The translations under genes were made by a program, and so were the position numbers. 64,000 nucleotides of DNA from Pleurostoma richardsiae (lineage: Eukaryota; Ascomycota; Sordariomycetes; Calosphaeriales; Pleurostomataceae): contig JANBVO010000053.1 of the NCBI GenBank assembly GCA_030052745.1, positions 62,001-126,000 of the forward strand, in the 5' to 3' direction. Of this stretch, positions 20,831-31,933 are shown piece after piece. The notes beneath the pieces were generated by a model. The model saw nothing but the letters and a program-made list of their open reading frames with translations. It did not search any database and was not told the origin of the DNA. Positions within the stretch are counted from its first letter, which is position 1, and every line of letters starts with the position of its first letter.

Positions 20831-21372
20831 CTAGAAAACCAGCTTGAAGATGTCGTGCGACACGAAGTAGCTACCCGCCGGGTCCTTCATTAGGTGGAAG
20901 GTCTGCGCAAAGTTCATGGGTCGCTCCTCGTCATCGACCTGCGCGCGGACATGCCGTCAGTAAGGAGCGCAAGCTGGGGCAGGTATAAGAGAGTTGATTG
21001 GGCGCTATTTATCGCGTTCAACTAACCATCAGAGCGCCAGTGACTAGGATGAGGACGCCACCCTCAGCGATGCCGGGCATGGGGTCCTTCGTCGAGACGA
21101 CGTGCTTGACTTTCTGAAATGGGAGATTCTGCAGCACAGCACACCGGTCAGACAATGCCGTTCCTTGGGATGAGCTCGGGAGAACATCTCTCGTCCGTAA
21201 AACTTACCGACAGCTTCTCAACAATGGCGTTGACGCCCTGGACAGAGGACGACTCGTATGTGAGCATGGACTGGTCGCGGTAGAGCGGCGCGAGCAGTTT
21301 TCGGTCGGCGTCGAACTGCTGGTAGTAGTAGTCGACGAACTGGTTCGCGACGTCGACAAAGTTGTCCGCCAT
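20831..21372 (-). CDS. NTF2: Nuclear transport factor 2
   Basis: Three exons, 21372-21208, 21128-21027 and 20938-20831, give 124 residues, the standard NTF2 length. NTF2 is a homodimeric cone-fold protein that binds RanGDP and FG nucleoporins and returns Ran to the nucleus. The reading MADNFVDVANQFVDYYYQQF, LLAPLYRDQSMLTYE, QGVNAIVEKLS, NLPFQKVKHVVSTKDPMP, GGVLILVTGAL and the Ran-contact phrase VDDEERPMNFAQTFHL followed by SYFVSHDIFKLVF is collinear with yeast Ntf2. All introns fall between codons (donors GTAAGT and GTTAGT; acceptors CTGCAG and CGCAG). The E-box CACGTG lies 200 nt upstream of the ATG. Confidence 0.97.
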
Positions 21373-21917
21373 CTTCAGGTGCTCGCAAGACAATGGAGAG
21401 TATAATGAGTGTCAGCCAGGTCTTTCTGCTCGTTTTCTGGTCTCGAGAAGCTGCCGGGTCGCAAAGAAGTTCGTAGTGGGGTCAAGTTCGATCGGTCGAG
21501 GAGGCTCGCTTCGACCTCTTGCTGCCAGCTTCCCCGCCGCGACGAGGAAATTTGGGAGCAAACCCCGCTATCACGTGCGAGCTGTAGTGGCCCGTGCGTT
21601 ATGAAGAATAAATAAACGAGTCGGAGCCGTCGCCGGGGAGACGGTGTAACCTGTGTCGAGGTGCAATGGGGTGGAAGGGAGCTTTTTAACGGCTCCCAGT
21701 CCCGACAGCGGCAATCAAATTCTCGATCTTAGAGCGATCACGGGTTTGTGTTTCGGATAATGTCAGACAAGCATGATCCATCGAATACAGTAGCACTCAG
21801 CAGCGAAATTGACAACAGGAGTTCAGCCAATACAGGATGTAGACGATCTAGAGGGCGAAGTGACAATCTATGTAACTAGGGAATCGAGGCTACAAAGGCT
21901 CTTTGCACTCTCCATGT
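21373..21917. other. NTF2 promoter and MET10 3' flank
   Basis: 545 nt without a gene. It contains a CACGTG E-box at 21572-21577. The rest is probably NTF2 leader/promoter and the MET10 3'UTR; I see no other structure. Confidence 0.5.
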
Positions 21918-24900
21918 TTAGTAAACCTCAAGAACGTAGCGTCCGTCTTCCTTCAGCCTCTCGATCTCCTTCCGCGGGTCGACCTTCTTGCTGCTCGCCT
22001 TCGCCTCAGCTGCGATAGCCTCCTCCAGCACGGCCGTAACATCAGGCACAGGCCAGGTCGGCCCGCACAGGTAGAAGGAGCCCTCCTCCTCGATGTACGC
22101 CTTGACAATCTCCTTCAGGGACTGTCGCATGCGGTCCTGGATGTAGATCTTTTGCGGCTGGTCGCGACTGAAGGCCGCGCCCAGCAGAGTGATGACGCCC
22201 GAGTCGACGTAAGCCTCCCACTCCTCACCGTACAGGTACTCCTCGCGCTGGTGCCGGCTGCCCATGTACAGAAGGATCGAGCCGATCTCCTTGCCTTGGG
22301 CCTTCTGCATGGCGCGGTACTGGACGAAGGCGCGGAACGGCGCGAGACCTGTGCCGAGGCCGGCCATGATGAGCGGCGCTGTGTCCTTGACCGGCAGCTT
22401 CATGACGGATGGCTTGACACTGACGGTGACGGCGGTGCCGACGGGTAGCTGGGAGAGGTAGCGTGTGGCCTGGCCGTAGCGCGTGCGTCCCTTGCTGTCG
22501 ACCCAGTCGACGACCACAATCATGAGGGACACAGAGTTGGGAGTCACGGCCTGGGCCGACGCGATACTGTACTCGCGGCGCTTGAGAGGGGCCACAATCT
22601 TGACAAGGTCCGGGAAGGACGGGTGGGCCGACTTAAACTCCTCCAGGACATCCACATAGGTGACAAAATCGACCTCCGAACGCTGCTTGAAGTCGGTGGC
22701 GCCCTCGTTACCTCCCAGGCGTGCCAGCTTGGCCTTCTCCAGTTCATCTGTCGCGAACTCTGCCAGCGACTCGTAGAAGCGCTTTGGGGGTTTGCCCAGG
22801 ATGTCGAGGTTCTGCACTAGGGACTGATAGACAGTACGGGTCTCGAGCACGGCAGGGTCCTCGCGCGACGGGACCTGGACTAGGTCGTGCGGATTCAGGC
22901 CATACGACTCAATGAACGCATGCACCTGTTCGGGGTCATTGTCGGCGTGAATACCCAGCGCCTCGCCAATGTTGTACGTGACACCAGAGTCACCCAGGTC
23001 GAACTCGATGTGGAAGATGTTGCGGTCGTACGTCTGCGGCGTCAGTCTGCGATTCTCCTTGACGTGGACCGTGGCGGTCTTCACAGTCAAGTCGGGACGC
23101 AGGCCGATCTGGGTGCCGTATGCCTCCTTGAAGGCGAAGCCCTTGGCGGCCGACTGCCAGTTGTCAAGGCGAAGAGAATGTTCAGGCTCTGCCTTCTCGA
23201 ACCCAACAAAGCTAGTCTGCTTGACTTCAGCCAGCGTTGGCACAACGTGATCAGCCGGAAGCTCAGCCCAGGTGGCAGGAACCTCGACCTTGCGGAGGCA
23301 TTGATTGAGCGCATCCAAGCACTCTTGCACCGTGCCCTCCTCAGGGCCAGTAAGCAGCTTAGAGACGTCTCTGGCAGAAATCTCTGGCTTGGCGATCTTC
23401 AAGAAAGCAAGCTCCACCAGGAGCTCAGCATCCTTCTCCAGAGCCGGGGAGAAGGATGAATCCAGAACAAGAAGCTGAATGTCCTTCTCCTGGATATACT
23501 TCCTGACAAGAGGAGGTATCCGCTTCTCCGCTTCGTCGTCCTTGAAATTGGGTAGTCTCAAGACGATAGTTGACCCTGGCTTGACGGTGCGCACGATATC
23601 GACATCCTTCAGAAGCTTCTCCTCGCCTACAAATGTAACATCCGCGGCTTCGACAGGGTGAGATGCTTCAATAGACTTGTTCGAGCTCCTGATATCCGTT
23701 CGAACAATACCTCCCTGAATCGTGTTGTCGTGGGCCTCGTGGACGTAGACATTGCTGGCGGATTCGCGGCTGAGCAAGTTACCGATGACAGTGGGAGCGT
23801 TCACAGCGGTCGAGTTGTCGACGTCCCAGAACGTGTACTCCTGGACCTTTCCTGGCAGTCTGTGGGCGTAGTAGTGGCTCTGGTCATCTTCGCCAATGAT
23901 CCTCGACACGAGCGAAGCAAACGCGGCCGGGGTCAACGCATCCGATGCCGCGTATTTTGCGTCAGTGACCGACGGGGCGCTGTCCCATTTCGTCGCGAAT
24001 GAGACAGAGGTGAGCACATCCGAGTAGAGAGCAGACTGCACAGAGGCGTCATCCACGTCGATCTTGTTGGGCACTTGGCCGAGCACAACAACGTGCTTCA
24101 CCGAGTGGGGCAGAGCGGCCAGGAACTCCTCTTCGAGGAATGGCCGGTAGATGCGGACATTGACCACGCCAACTTTCTTGCCCTCGGCAGCCAAACGAGA
24201 GACAATCTGGTTCCCAAGCTGAGACTCCACGCTTCCGAAGACAACGAGCACAACATCGGCATTTCCGTGGCCGTGATACTCGAAGGGCTGGTAGTCAGTT
24301 CCGAGCTCGTTGTTGAAGGACTTCAGGGCCTCGGCAACCTTGCCGGCGGTATCAAGCCGCTTGTTCAGAGCAGCGACCTCCTTAGACAGCTTGGAGTAGA
24401 TATCCTGGATACCGGACTCGCTAAGGGTGTCAATAACTCTGAGTGTCTCCCTAGAGGTACGAAGGCCGTCGTAGATATGAATGGTGGGCAATATGGCGGC
24501 AATCAAGGTCGAGAAGAGCGCCATGTGCTGGGCCTCGTAGGCGGAGAAGGTAGCGACGAGGCCGAGGCTCAGATCATCAGCGATCTGCAGAGCACTTCCG
24601 TACTCCGGAACCAGACCGTCTTCGGCAGAGTAGTCGGCGGCGGCCACGTGCGCAACAAAGGGGCTTGCGACACCATACAGGAGCGAGAGCTGGTCCAGAG
24701 TTGGCCTGAGGTTGCGCAGACTGAGAGACGGCGCGAGAAGCGACTGAGGAATGTGCCGCTTGCTCAAATCGAAGTCCTTGGAGAACATGTACCCAAGCGC
24801 AAATGCGCCAGCACCAGCCCGAGTCTGCAGCGGCAGAACGGCAGTGGAGTAGCCATGAATGTTGACCTCGTTCGTTTTCGCCCACTCCTTCGCGGCGATG

Positions 24901-25118
24901 TCGAGATCGAACGTCTCCGGAGAGTATGAGAAGATCTTGTCTGAGAGCTTGTAGGCAACCTGCTGGACAAGCAACTGCGCGGTAACGTATGTAGGTCCGG
25001 AGATTGAGGACAGCGGAGTCAACTGGCCCAGAGGCAGAGTCGAGGAGAGTTTCTTGAACTCAGACACGGGCGCCTTGGGCGCGGGCGCCCCAGAGCCGTC
25101 GTCCTGCTTGAGCTGCAT
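21918..25118 (-). CDS. MET10: Sulfite reductase (NADPH) flavoprotein component
   Basis: A single coding exon of 1066 residues. It is the alpha subunit of assimilatory sulfite reductase and passes electrons from NADPH through FAD to the sirohaem subunit that makes sulfide for cysteine and methionine synthesis. The first 420 or so residues are the pyruvate-ferredoxin-oxidoreductase-like region typical of fungal Met10 (FSYSPETFDLDIAAKEWAK, VFGSVESQLGNQIVSRL). The FAD domain includes RREYSIAS near residue 845. The NADPH-binding loop GLGTGLAPFRAF is near 918, followed by LLYMGSRHQREEYLYGEEWE and FYLCGPTWPVPDV; the aromatic terminus GRYVLEVY is canonical. The start MQLKQDDGSG at 25118 is the first true ATG of the long frame; upstream codons begin with TTG. 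Confidence 0.96.
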   Translation of the reverse strand: MQLKQDDGSGAPAPKAPVSEFKKLSSTLPLGQLTPLSSISGPTYVTAQLLVQQVAYKLSDKIFSYSPETFDLDIAAKEWAKTNEVNIHGYSTAVLPLQTRAGAGAFALGYMFSKDFDLSKRHIPQSLLAPSLSLRNLRPTLDQLSLLYGVASPFVAHVAAADYSAEDGLVPEYGSALQIADDLSLGLVATFSAYEAQHMALFSTLIAAILPTIHIYDGLRTSRETLRVIDTLSESGIQDIYSKLSKEVAALNKRLDTAGKVAEALKSFNNELGTDYQPFEYHGHGNADVVLVVFGSVESQLGNQIVSRLAAEGKKVGVVNVRIYRPFLEEEFLAALPHSVKHVVVLGQVPNKIDVDDASVQSALYSDVLTSVSFATKWDSAPSVTDAKYAASDALTPAAFASLVSRIIGEDDQSHYYAHRLPGKVQEYTFWDVDNSTAVNAPTVIGNLLSRESASNVYVHEAHDNTIQGGIVRTDIRSSNKSIEASHPVEAADVTFVGEEKLLKDVDIVRTVKPGSTIVLRLPNFKDDEAEKRIPPLVRKYIQEKDIQLLVLDSSFSPALEKDAELLVELAFLKIAKPEISARDVSKLLTGPEEGTVQECLDALNQCLRKVEVPATWAELPADHVVPTLAEVKQTSFVGFEKAEPEHSLRLDNWQSAAKGFAFKEAYGTQIGLRPDLTVKTATVHVKENRRLTPQTYDRNIFHIEFDLGDSGVTYNIGEALGIHADNDPEQVHAFIESYGLNPHDLVQVPSREDPAVLETRTVYQSLVQNLDILGKPPKRFYESLAEFATDELEKAKLARLGGNEGATDFKQRSEVDFVTYVDVLEEFKSAHPSFPDLVKIVAPLKRREYSIASAQAVTPNSVSLMIVVVDWVDSKGRTRYGQATRYLSQLPVGTAVTVSVKPSVMKLPVKDTAPLIMAGLGTGLAPFRAFVQYRAMQKAQGKEIGSILLYMGSRHQREEYLYGEEWEAYVDSGVITLLGAAFSRDQPQKIYIQDRMRQSLKEIVKAYIEEEGSFYLCGPTWPVPDVTAVLEEAIAAEAKASSKKVDPRKEIERLKEDGRYVLEVY

Positions 25119-25178
25119 CTTGACAGTACTTCCGGGAGGATTCGGAGAAACACTCGAATCTCGTCTCTGTAGTCGCTT

Positions 25179-25368
25179 CTGCGGGACGAGATACCGGCCA
25201 ACACCGAGGGCCAGAGAGAGAGAGAACAAGCCTGATACAACAAGAGGTATCTGGGCAAAGAGAAGGAAAGCGCAGCAACAGCGACACCCACTGGCGAGAA
25301 TCGAGGAATAATTCTCGGTACAAGAGAAAGAGAAAGGGCATCAAGAACAAAAAGGGAGAACAACTTAC
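25179..25368 (-). other. Probable 5'UTR intron of MET10
   Basis: The minus strand has a consensus donor CG|GTAAGT at 25368, a pyrimidine-rich TTGTTCTCTCTCTCTCT tract and the acceptor CCCGCAG ending at 25179, with a second candidate acceptor CTACAG 12 nt further on. No perfect branch point is seen. Non-coding, so the frame cannot confirm it. Confidence 0.35.
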
Positions 25369-25863
25369 CGAGCTTCGGAAGAGCTACCACGACCTGTAGC
25401 GTCGCCTCCGGCAAATTCTTCTGTTCGAGAAGCTCAAAGTCCCTATCAGAGGCATCGCGCAATGGATCTCGAGCGAGCACGCCATCGCACTAAGACGGGC
25501 CTAAGCCGGATTTGTCATGACGAGCCGGCTGCAGAAATCCGGGGTCCACGGAGACGGGCTTGACGTGGCGGTCTAACGGGGAGGACTTCTCTCGCCTTCT
25601 CCAGGGAAGGAACATTCCGTTTAACGATGGATAAGATATGAAGAAAGTCGATGCAATGCGAATCGGACAGTTACAGTACTGCTGAAACGTTTGGAATTTG
25701 TAGTGTTTTCATAATGGGGGAGAAGACTCTCTCCTGTAGACTTGAGGAAGGAAGTAGCTTCCGTTAGTGCCCCTTAATTGAGTGGCTTGAAGACTCCTTA
25801 ATAAGTGGCGCAGGTTGTGGCGTCCAAAAGAGTCGTGGATTATGAACCGGAACACAGCAACAC

Positions 25864-25869
25864 CACGTG
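25864..25869. promoter_or_regulatory. CACGTG E-box upstream of MET10
   Basis: The core lies inside the 8-nt palindrome CCACGTGG, about 750 nt upstream of the MET10 start. In yeast, Cbf1 bound to CACGTG recruits Met4 to sulfur genes. The distance is large and a six-base site can occur by chance. Confidence 0.3.
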
Positions 25870-28053
25870 GATGCGATCACAATGAGACGATGATATGCCA
25901 TGATTGCCGGGATGCCTCCCTGGACAGGCTTTCCGACGTCCCTTCAGAACCGACAAGCACAGTGATGCTGCCATTTGCCCTCTGCCGGGGCTTCTTTTAA
26001 CCTCGGTGACGCTAAGAGCATGGTACCTCCAAGCTGTTCTGAATCCTAGGCCATATCGGGCGTTCTGCGTGGTTGATTCCATGTTCGAAGAGTCTAGAGG
26101 AGATTGACGGCATTTGCTTAGGTAGCATTGTCCGGATGGGAAGTCCTCAGGAACGACTCAGAGCCTTTTTCTTTTGGGCTTTCCATCTCTCGTCGGGCTG
26201 CTACTATCAAACGCTGGTAGAAGACAGACTAGTGCAGACGAAGAGGAGAGGATAGTGAAAATATGGAAACAGAGACACTGGCTGGAGTTTACTCATGAAT
26301 TATCATCATATGTGCCTGAGGAATTAAGGTCCTGCCGCTAGCGGATGGATCCATCCATGATCGTACCAATTTCTCGATCGGGATTGTTCCTCCTGGTCGG
26401 AGTATGACTTCGCAAGCGATTGGCACAGGATGCACTAGAGTTTGGTAGGATCGATGCGGCCTACCGAGTATTCGGGCTGCGGAGCAGGACACGAGAGACA
26501 AGGATCCAAAACCGCAGGCATAGAATGCATACAGCCCTCCGGCGATTTTCTCGCACACAGAACAACACAGCATAACACATGAGGTTGGCATATAGGACTC
26601 TCACGACGTCCCTTGTGGTCTCCAAGGCTGCGGAGACGGATGGCTGACGGCATGTCGTGCCCAAGTTGGGCCGACTTCATTGCCAGTTGCTGTGGCCAGT
26701 TTGCGACGAAAGGCCCAGACAGAGTCCAACCGGGTCCCAACATGTGTCAGAGCTACCAGAGCAGCTGGATCGGATACCCAACTGTGTTATCCAGTCGCCT
26801 AGCTGAGAAGAAGACATGTCTCACCGTTGAGAACGCGTCTCGCTCGAGTTTCGAGTGAAAACGGCTGAGGACAAGCGTCCAAAGTCCAGAGGTAATCACC
26901 CAAATGCCAGTTTGCGCGTCTGTGTCAACGGCAGAACAGCGGGTGCCAAAGCGTGTTCAGTGTCTATGTCTCTCTGTCTTGGCATGCTTGGTAATGTGCA
27001 AATGACAATCGGCAGCCGATGCGGTTTCAACGCCTCCGAGGGCCACTACGGGTCCGGACAGACAGACGATAATGAACTGTCGTGGATCTGGCGGCTTGCA
27101 GCTGCACACGGCCATCAGCCATTCAAAACTCGGACAGCATGCTCCGGCAGTCACAAGGCCGGGCCAGGCGGGCCAGGCCGTTTTCGTGGGGTGCTGGATC
27201 GATGAAAGTATGACGGCAGGACTGTCTGGGATTGATTCCCCAGGTTTCTTTTGCCATCCACCCTCAAGACGTTAGTCACCGCCGCCATTGACCTGCAGGG
27301 AGATCAAGGCGATAATCTCTCAAGCACTTCTGGCACTACATTGGTAGATCTCGTCAGACTGACTGATTACTCCCGAACCTTGATGACGGGGGCGGTCTAG
27401 GTGCCTGTCTAGCAGCCCTACCTACCCAGGTAGTCCTGGTAGTTGAGAGGCTGAGAGGCCACCAAAACCGCACAAAGACCGCACACGGCCAAGTGGCTCC
27501 ACCTGCGTGGTTTGTGCGGGAAACAGAAGTACCTGGACTGAACAATGCAGACTGATTATCTTGATAATCCCATAAGGTGAGGCGAAGGCAGGCAGAATCA
27601 GGAGGAGGAGGACAAAAATGCATTTGAAATACCTTCAGGCTGCCGTCTTCTTGATCTTCTCTCTTCTCTAATCATTCAAACCATTTATCTCCGCCTCCTC
27701 TTCCGTCGTGTTGACAACTCATCTGCTTCCTGGGTCTGTCTGTCATTCCCCGAAATTGCAAATTGCAGAGTTGCAACCCCACAAAGTCCTCTGCTCGTCT
27801 CCAAGATCAGCGACCAAGACACTTCAGGCTGAACAGCAACCCCGGGTCTCCTCTGCCGGACGGAGTGGCCTAGAGGGGCATTGCCAATATAATAAACAAG
27901 CAACACACCAGCATTCCTCACTGTCGCCAATCAGCACCCGCCCTCTTTACCGCCTTCAGGCCGGAAGAGCACCGCATCGCGGAGCTTGGCTTCCCTGAGT
28001 GCAGTCCGGCACGCCGTGTTATCCGGCCTCGACCTCCGCCATCGACGTCTACC

Positions 28054-31000
28054 ATGGCGCCCTTCACCATGGCGCCGTCTCACAGAAATGCTCGCCAGTC
28101 CCCTGAGACTGTTACGACGTCGTTCCTCCTTGCCAATCTCCACTGTCCCACCTGTGTCTCTACGATCAAGGGCGTCTTACAAGACACTTCCGCCGATCAT
28201 GTTAGATGGGTCTCACCAAACGTCGTAACGTCTGTTGTCACAGTGGAACACGATTCAGCAGTCACGATTCAGGACATGGTGGACGCCCTAGAGGATGCCG
28301 GCTTCGAGGTATCTGGTGTTACTTCTTCAGCATCAGGTACCTCAAGCCTTGCCGAGCTAGCACGTCCGGGAAGCAGCAGCAGGAATGGAGAGTCAAGCAG
28401 GCCAAATATAACCAGGCCCACCAGCACCCTGGGCCGCTGGATATCTCACTCCCGAATACCATCAAAGGGGCGCACAGACCGGCCATCGCAGGCGGAAGCT
28501 CACCTGCAGAACTGTGAGCAGTGTCGCAAAGCTCGGGAGGAAGGCCTCGACGTTAAGTGTGGCCAGGAAGAGAAGGACATATCATCCTCTGACCTCGCTC
28601 GCCCTTGTCATACTTCGCTCCCCACAGCTTCGGAGGAGGGAGAAGCTTCGAGTCCGCAGCCAGCCATCATGTCGGCCAAGTCGTTCGTGACCGTCGACAC
28701 GGATGATGCAACCTTGCCGAAACCTGCCACCCAGCAGGTCTGGAAGGCAACCCTGGCAATCGGCGGCATGACATGTGCCGCCTGCGTCAACACCATCACC
28801 GACGAGATGAAGAAGAGGGATTGGGTCAAGGAAATCACCGTCAACCTTCTGACTAACAGCGCCACTGTCGAGTTCATAGACAAGGACAACACCGACAAAC
28901 TTGTCGAATCCATCGAGGACCTCGGCTATGATGCGACCATCGACAGCGTTGCCAGTTTGGAAGAGGAAAATGAGCCAACCCAGGAGAGGACCGTCGAGAT
29001 CCTGGTCGAGGGCCTGTACTGTGAACACTGTCCAGGCCGTGTCACCAGCAGTCTTGCTGGGTTCAGGAGGCAACTCGATGTTGTCATTAAACCTAACCCC
29101 GAGCGTCCCATCCTCAAGATCACATACGTCCCAGAGGCTCCAGACTTCACCATCCGACAGATCTTAGCCGCAATTGAGGCAAGCGATCCAGCGCTGACAG
29201 CGTCCATCTACCACCCGCCGACGCTGGAAGAGCGGTCAAAGCAGATCCAACGCAAGCACCAACTCCAGATCCTCTACAGGGTGATCTTCACCGGGATCGT
29301 CTGCATCCCAACCTTTGTCATTGGGATCGCCTACATGAGCCTTGTCTCCGATAGTAACATGGACAAGCACTTTCTCATGCAGCCTTGGACGTCGGGTATC
29401 AGCCGTGCCCAGATAGCGCTCTTCATCATGGCAACCCCGGTCTACTTCTTCGCCGCAAACATCTTCCACGTCCGAGCATTCAAGGAGATTAAGGCGCTAT
29501 GGAGACCCGGTAGTAGGACACCGATCCTGCAACGCTTCTATCGGTTTGGCAGCATGAACACTCTGATGTCCCTCGGTACTTCCATCGCATACATATCCTC
29601 TGTGAGCCAGCTGCTCGCTGCCGCAGCGCATCATCCGCAGAGCATCAACAACTCGAACTTCTACTTTGATTCGGTTGTTTTCCTGACCTTCTTCCTCCTG
29701 CTTGGCCGTCTGATAGAGTCGTACAGCAAGTCCAGGACAGGAGACGCGGTGGAAATGCTGGGCAAGCTTCGTCCCACGGAGGCCATTTTGGTCGCGAAGA
29801 AGGGGCCCGAGTCCGAGGAGAAGGATGTCGTCGTCAAGGCGGATCTTCTTGACTTTGGTGACGTTGTCCGTGTCCCCCATGGTGCGTCTCCCCCCGCCGA
29901 CGGCGTGGTGGTGCAAGGCGAGAGCAAGTTCGACGAGTCGAGCCTCACCGGCGAGTCTCGTCTTGTCAACAAGGTTCCGGGTGACCAAGTCTTCTCCGGC
30001 ACCGTGAACAAGGATGCGCCGCTGCTCGTCCAGATCACTGGGGTATCCGGCACATCCATGCTGGACCAGATTGTCAAGATTGTTCGCGAAGGACAGACCA
30101 AGAGGGCGCCCATGGAGCAGATTGCGGATCTTCTCACCGCATACTTCGTCCCCATGGTCACCCTCGTCGCCGTTTTGACGTGGGTCATCTGGATGAGCCT
30201 AGGGCTCACCGGGAGAATCCCCGACGACTACCTGGACGTCTCCTCAGGCGGATGGGTCGCATTTGCCCTGCAGTTCGCCATCGCTGTCTTTGTCGTCGCC
30301 TGTCCTTGCGGCCTTGCCCTGGCAGCCCCCACGGCCATCTTCGTCGGCGGCGGAATGGCAGCAAAACACGGTATCCTGGCAAAAGGTGGAGGCGAGGCTT
30401 TCGAGACCGCCAGCCGTATCGACTGCGTCGTCTTCGACAAGACGGGTACCCTGACGGTCGGCGGGCAGCCGACCGTTACGGACGCGGAGACTTATCCGGA
30501 CGGTGCTGATGCCGAGAAGCAACATACTGGCCCTATGCTCGCGGCCCTGAGGGCAGTGGAAGAGAACAGCAGCCACCCTGTCGCCAAGGCAATTGGAGCA
30601 TATTGCGAGTCCCAGCAGGCCACAGCCAAGGTGACTGTTGAGGACCTGCAGGAGCTGCCTGGCAAGGGCATGAAGGCCGTCTACCGCACTAGCGCTCCTG
30701 AGGAGTCTTTCGAGATCATAATCGGTAACGAAGCACTCATGCAAGACTTCGCAGTCGCGATCTCGCCGAAAGTCTCAGAGCTCCTGCACCGCTGGAAATC
30801 CGAGGCCAAGTCCATCGCCCTTGCTGCTACGAGGCCCGTCCCTCCTCCGACGAACGCAGCCCCTATCCCTTCCTGGTCCGTCGCCGCCGCCCTCTCGATT
30901 TCCGACCCCATCCGCCCCGAAGCGCCGGCTGTCGTCCGCGTCCTGCAAGCACGCGGCACCCGCGTGTGGATGCTCTCGGGCGACAACCCAGTGACCGCCG

Positions 31001-31554
31001 CCGCCGTCGCCGCGCGCATCGGCATCCCGCCCGACCAGGTCATCAGCGGTGTGCTGCCCGCGCAGAAGTCCGACAAGATCAAGTACCTGCAGTCGACGCT
31101 CAAGGCGCGCGCCGGCGGCGGCGGCAGCGAGTCGGCCACGCGGCGCGCCACGGTGGCCATGGTGGGCGACGGCATCAACGACAGCCCGGCGCTGACGGCC
31201 GCGGACGTGGGCGTGGCGATCGGCAGCGGCAGCGACGTGGCCATCTCGTCGGCCGCCTTCGTGCTGGTGCGCTCGGACCTGCGCGGCGTGGTCGCGCTGC
31301 TGGACCTCTCGGCCGCGGTGTTCCGCCGCATCAAGCTCAACTTCGGCTGGGCGCTCGTGTACAACGTCGTCGCCGTGCCCATCGCCGCGGGCGTGCTGTA
31401 CCCGATCGTGTCGGGCGGGAACCACGTCCGGCTCGACCCTGTGTGGGCGTCGCTGGCCATGGCGCTGAGCAGTATCAGCGTGGTGACGAGCAGTCTGCTG
31501 CTCAGGAGCCCTATCCCTGGCATTGGCTTCAAGGAGAGGGCGATTGAGGTGTGA
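28054..31554 (+). CDS. Copper-transporting P-type ATPase (P1B)
   Basis: A single exon of 1166 residues. It uses ATP to move Cu(I) across a membrane, either into the secretory pathway (Ccc2/CtpA type) or out of the cell (CrpA type); the sequence alone does not decide which. Three metal-binding N-terminal domains are visible: CPTC (31-34), MTCAAC (Cys 241 and 244) and CEHC (323-326). Between the first two is an extra cysteine cluster, NCEQC...KC (154-169). Then come eight predicted membrane helices, TGES (632-635), the transport motif CPC (750-752), the phosphorylated Asp in DKTGTLT (D795), SHP in the nucleotide domain and GDGINDSPALTAADVGVAIG. All catalytic motifs are intact. The start context ACCATGG is strong. 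Confidence 0.95.
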   Translation: MAPFTMAPSHRNARQSPETVTTSFLLANLHCPTCVSTIKGVLQDTSADHVRWVSPNVVTSVVTVEHDSAVTIQDMVDALEDAGFEVSGVTSSASGTSSLAELARPGSSSRNGESSRPNITRPTSTLGRWISHSRIPSKGRTDRPSQAEAHLQNCEQCRKAREEGLDVKCGQEEKDISSSDLARPCHTSLPTASEEGEASSPQPAIMSAKSFVTVDTDDATLPKPATQQVWKATLAIGGMTCAACVNTITDEMKKRDWVKEITVNLLTNSATVEFIDKDNTDKLVESIEDLGYDATIDSVASLEEENEPTQERTVEILVEGLYCEHCPGRVTSSLAGFRRQLDVVIKPNPERPILKITYVPEAPDFTIRQILAAIEASDPALTASIYHPPTLEERSKQIQRKHQLQILYRVIFTGIVCIPTFVIGIAYMSLVSDSNMDKHFLMQPWTSGISRAQIALFIMATPVYFFAANIFHVRAFKEIKALWRPGSRTPILQRFYRFGSMNTLMSLGTSIAYISSVSQLLAAAAHHPQSINNSNFYFDSVVFLTFFLLLGRLIESYSKSRTGDAVEMLGKLRPTEAILVAKKGPESEEKDVVVKADLLDFGDVVRVPHGASPPADGVVVQGESKFDESSLTGESRLVNKVPGDQVFSGTVNKDAPLLVQITGVSGTSMLDQIVKIVREGQTKRAPMEQIADLLTAYFVPMVTLVAVLTWVIWMSLGLTGRIPDDYLDVSSGGWVAFALQFAIAVFVVACPCGLALAAPTAIFVGGGMAAKHGILAKGGGEAFETASRIDCVVFDKTGTLTVGGQPTVTDAETYPDGADAEKQHTGPMLAALRAVEENSSHPVAKAIGAYCESQQATAKVTVEDLQELPGKGMKAVYRTSAPEESFEIIIGNEALMQDFAVAISPKVSELLHRWKSEAKSIALAATRPVPPPTNAAPIPSWSVAAALSISDPIRPEAPAVVRVLQARGTRVWMLSGDNPVTAAAVAARIGIPPDQVISGVLPAQKSDKIKYLQSTLKARAGGGGSESATRRATVAMVGDGINDSPALTAADVGVAIGSGSDVAISSAAFVLVRSDLRGVVALLDLSAAVFRRIKLNFGWALVYNVVAVPIAAGVLYPIVSGGNHVRLDPVWASLAMALSSISVVTSSLLLRSPIPGIGFKERAIEV

Positions 31555-31933
31555 TTCTCTGTGACATATTTGGTGTTTCTGGGGGAAGCTAGGAGTTGAG
31601 GTGCTTATTCTGTCCGGTTGTTACTGTACGGTGTTAGGGGGTCTGCGGTGGACGGGATTTAATATTGGCGTCAAGCCTTGGCGGTCATTGATCAAGCAAG
31701 CAGTAGATACCCTCGCACGCAGTTATGTTAACGTCAAATAGCTCGGCGCTCGCTGTCAATTTCGACATGCCTTCATCTAATCACATTTTATGAGAGCTTA
31801 TCTTGATCCCAAGCCATGATCATTATGCCACGCTCAAGTCATCATCATCATAGTCCGTAGCTACTCTTGCGCATGAGAAGCACGACTTTACTGTGTTTGT
31901 CGATCTGGTCGCCAAATATGTCTCCCCCTGGAA
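31555..31933. other. Convergent 3' flanks of the copper ATPase and RSM1-like gene
   Basis: 379 nt between two facing stop codons, AT-richer than the exons. Nothing beyond likely 3'UTRs is seen. Confidence 0.55.

Larger units (their letters stand above)
25119..28053. other. Divergent intergenic region between MET10 and the copper ATPase
   Basis: 2.9 kb separating two divergent genes. Near MET10 a 5'UTR intron is likely (listed separately). The palindrome CCACGTGG at 25863-25870 contains CACGTG, the E-box recognised in yeast by Cbf1, which controls sulfur genes. No protein-coding gene is supported; open frames of up to 116 codons have no domain. Confidence 0.5.
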
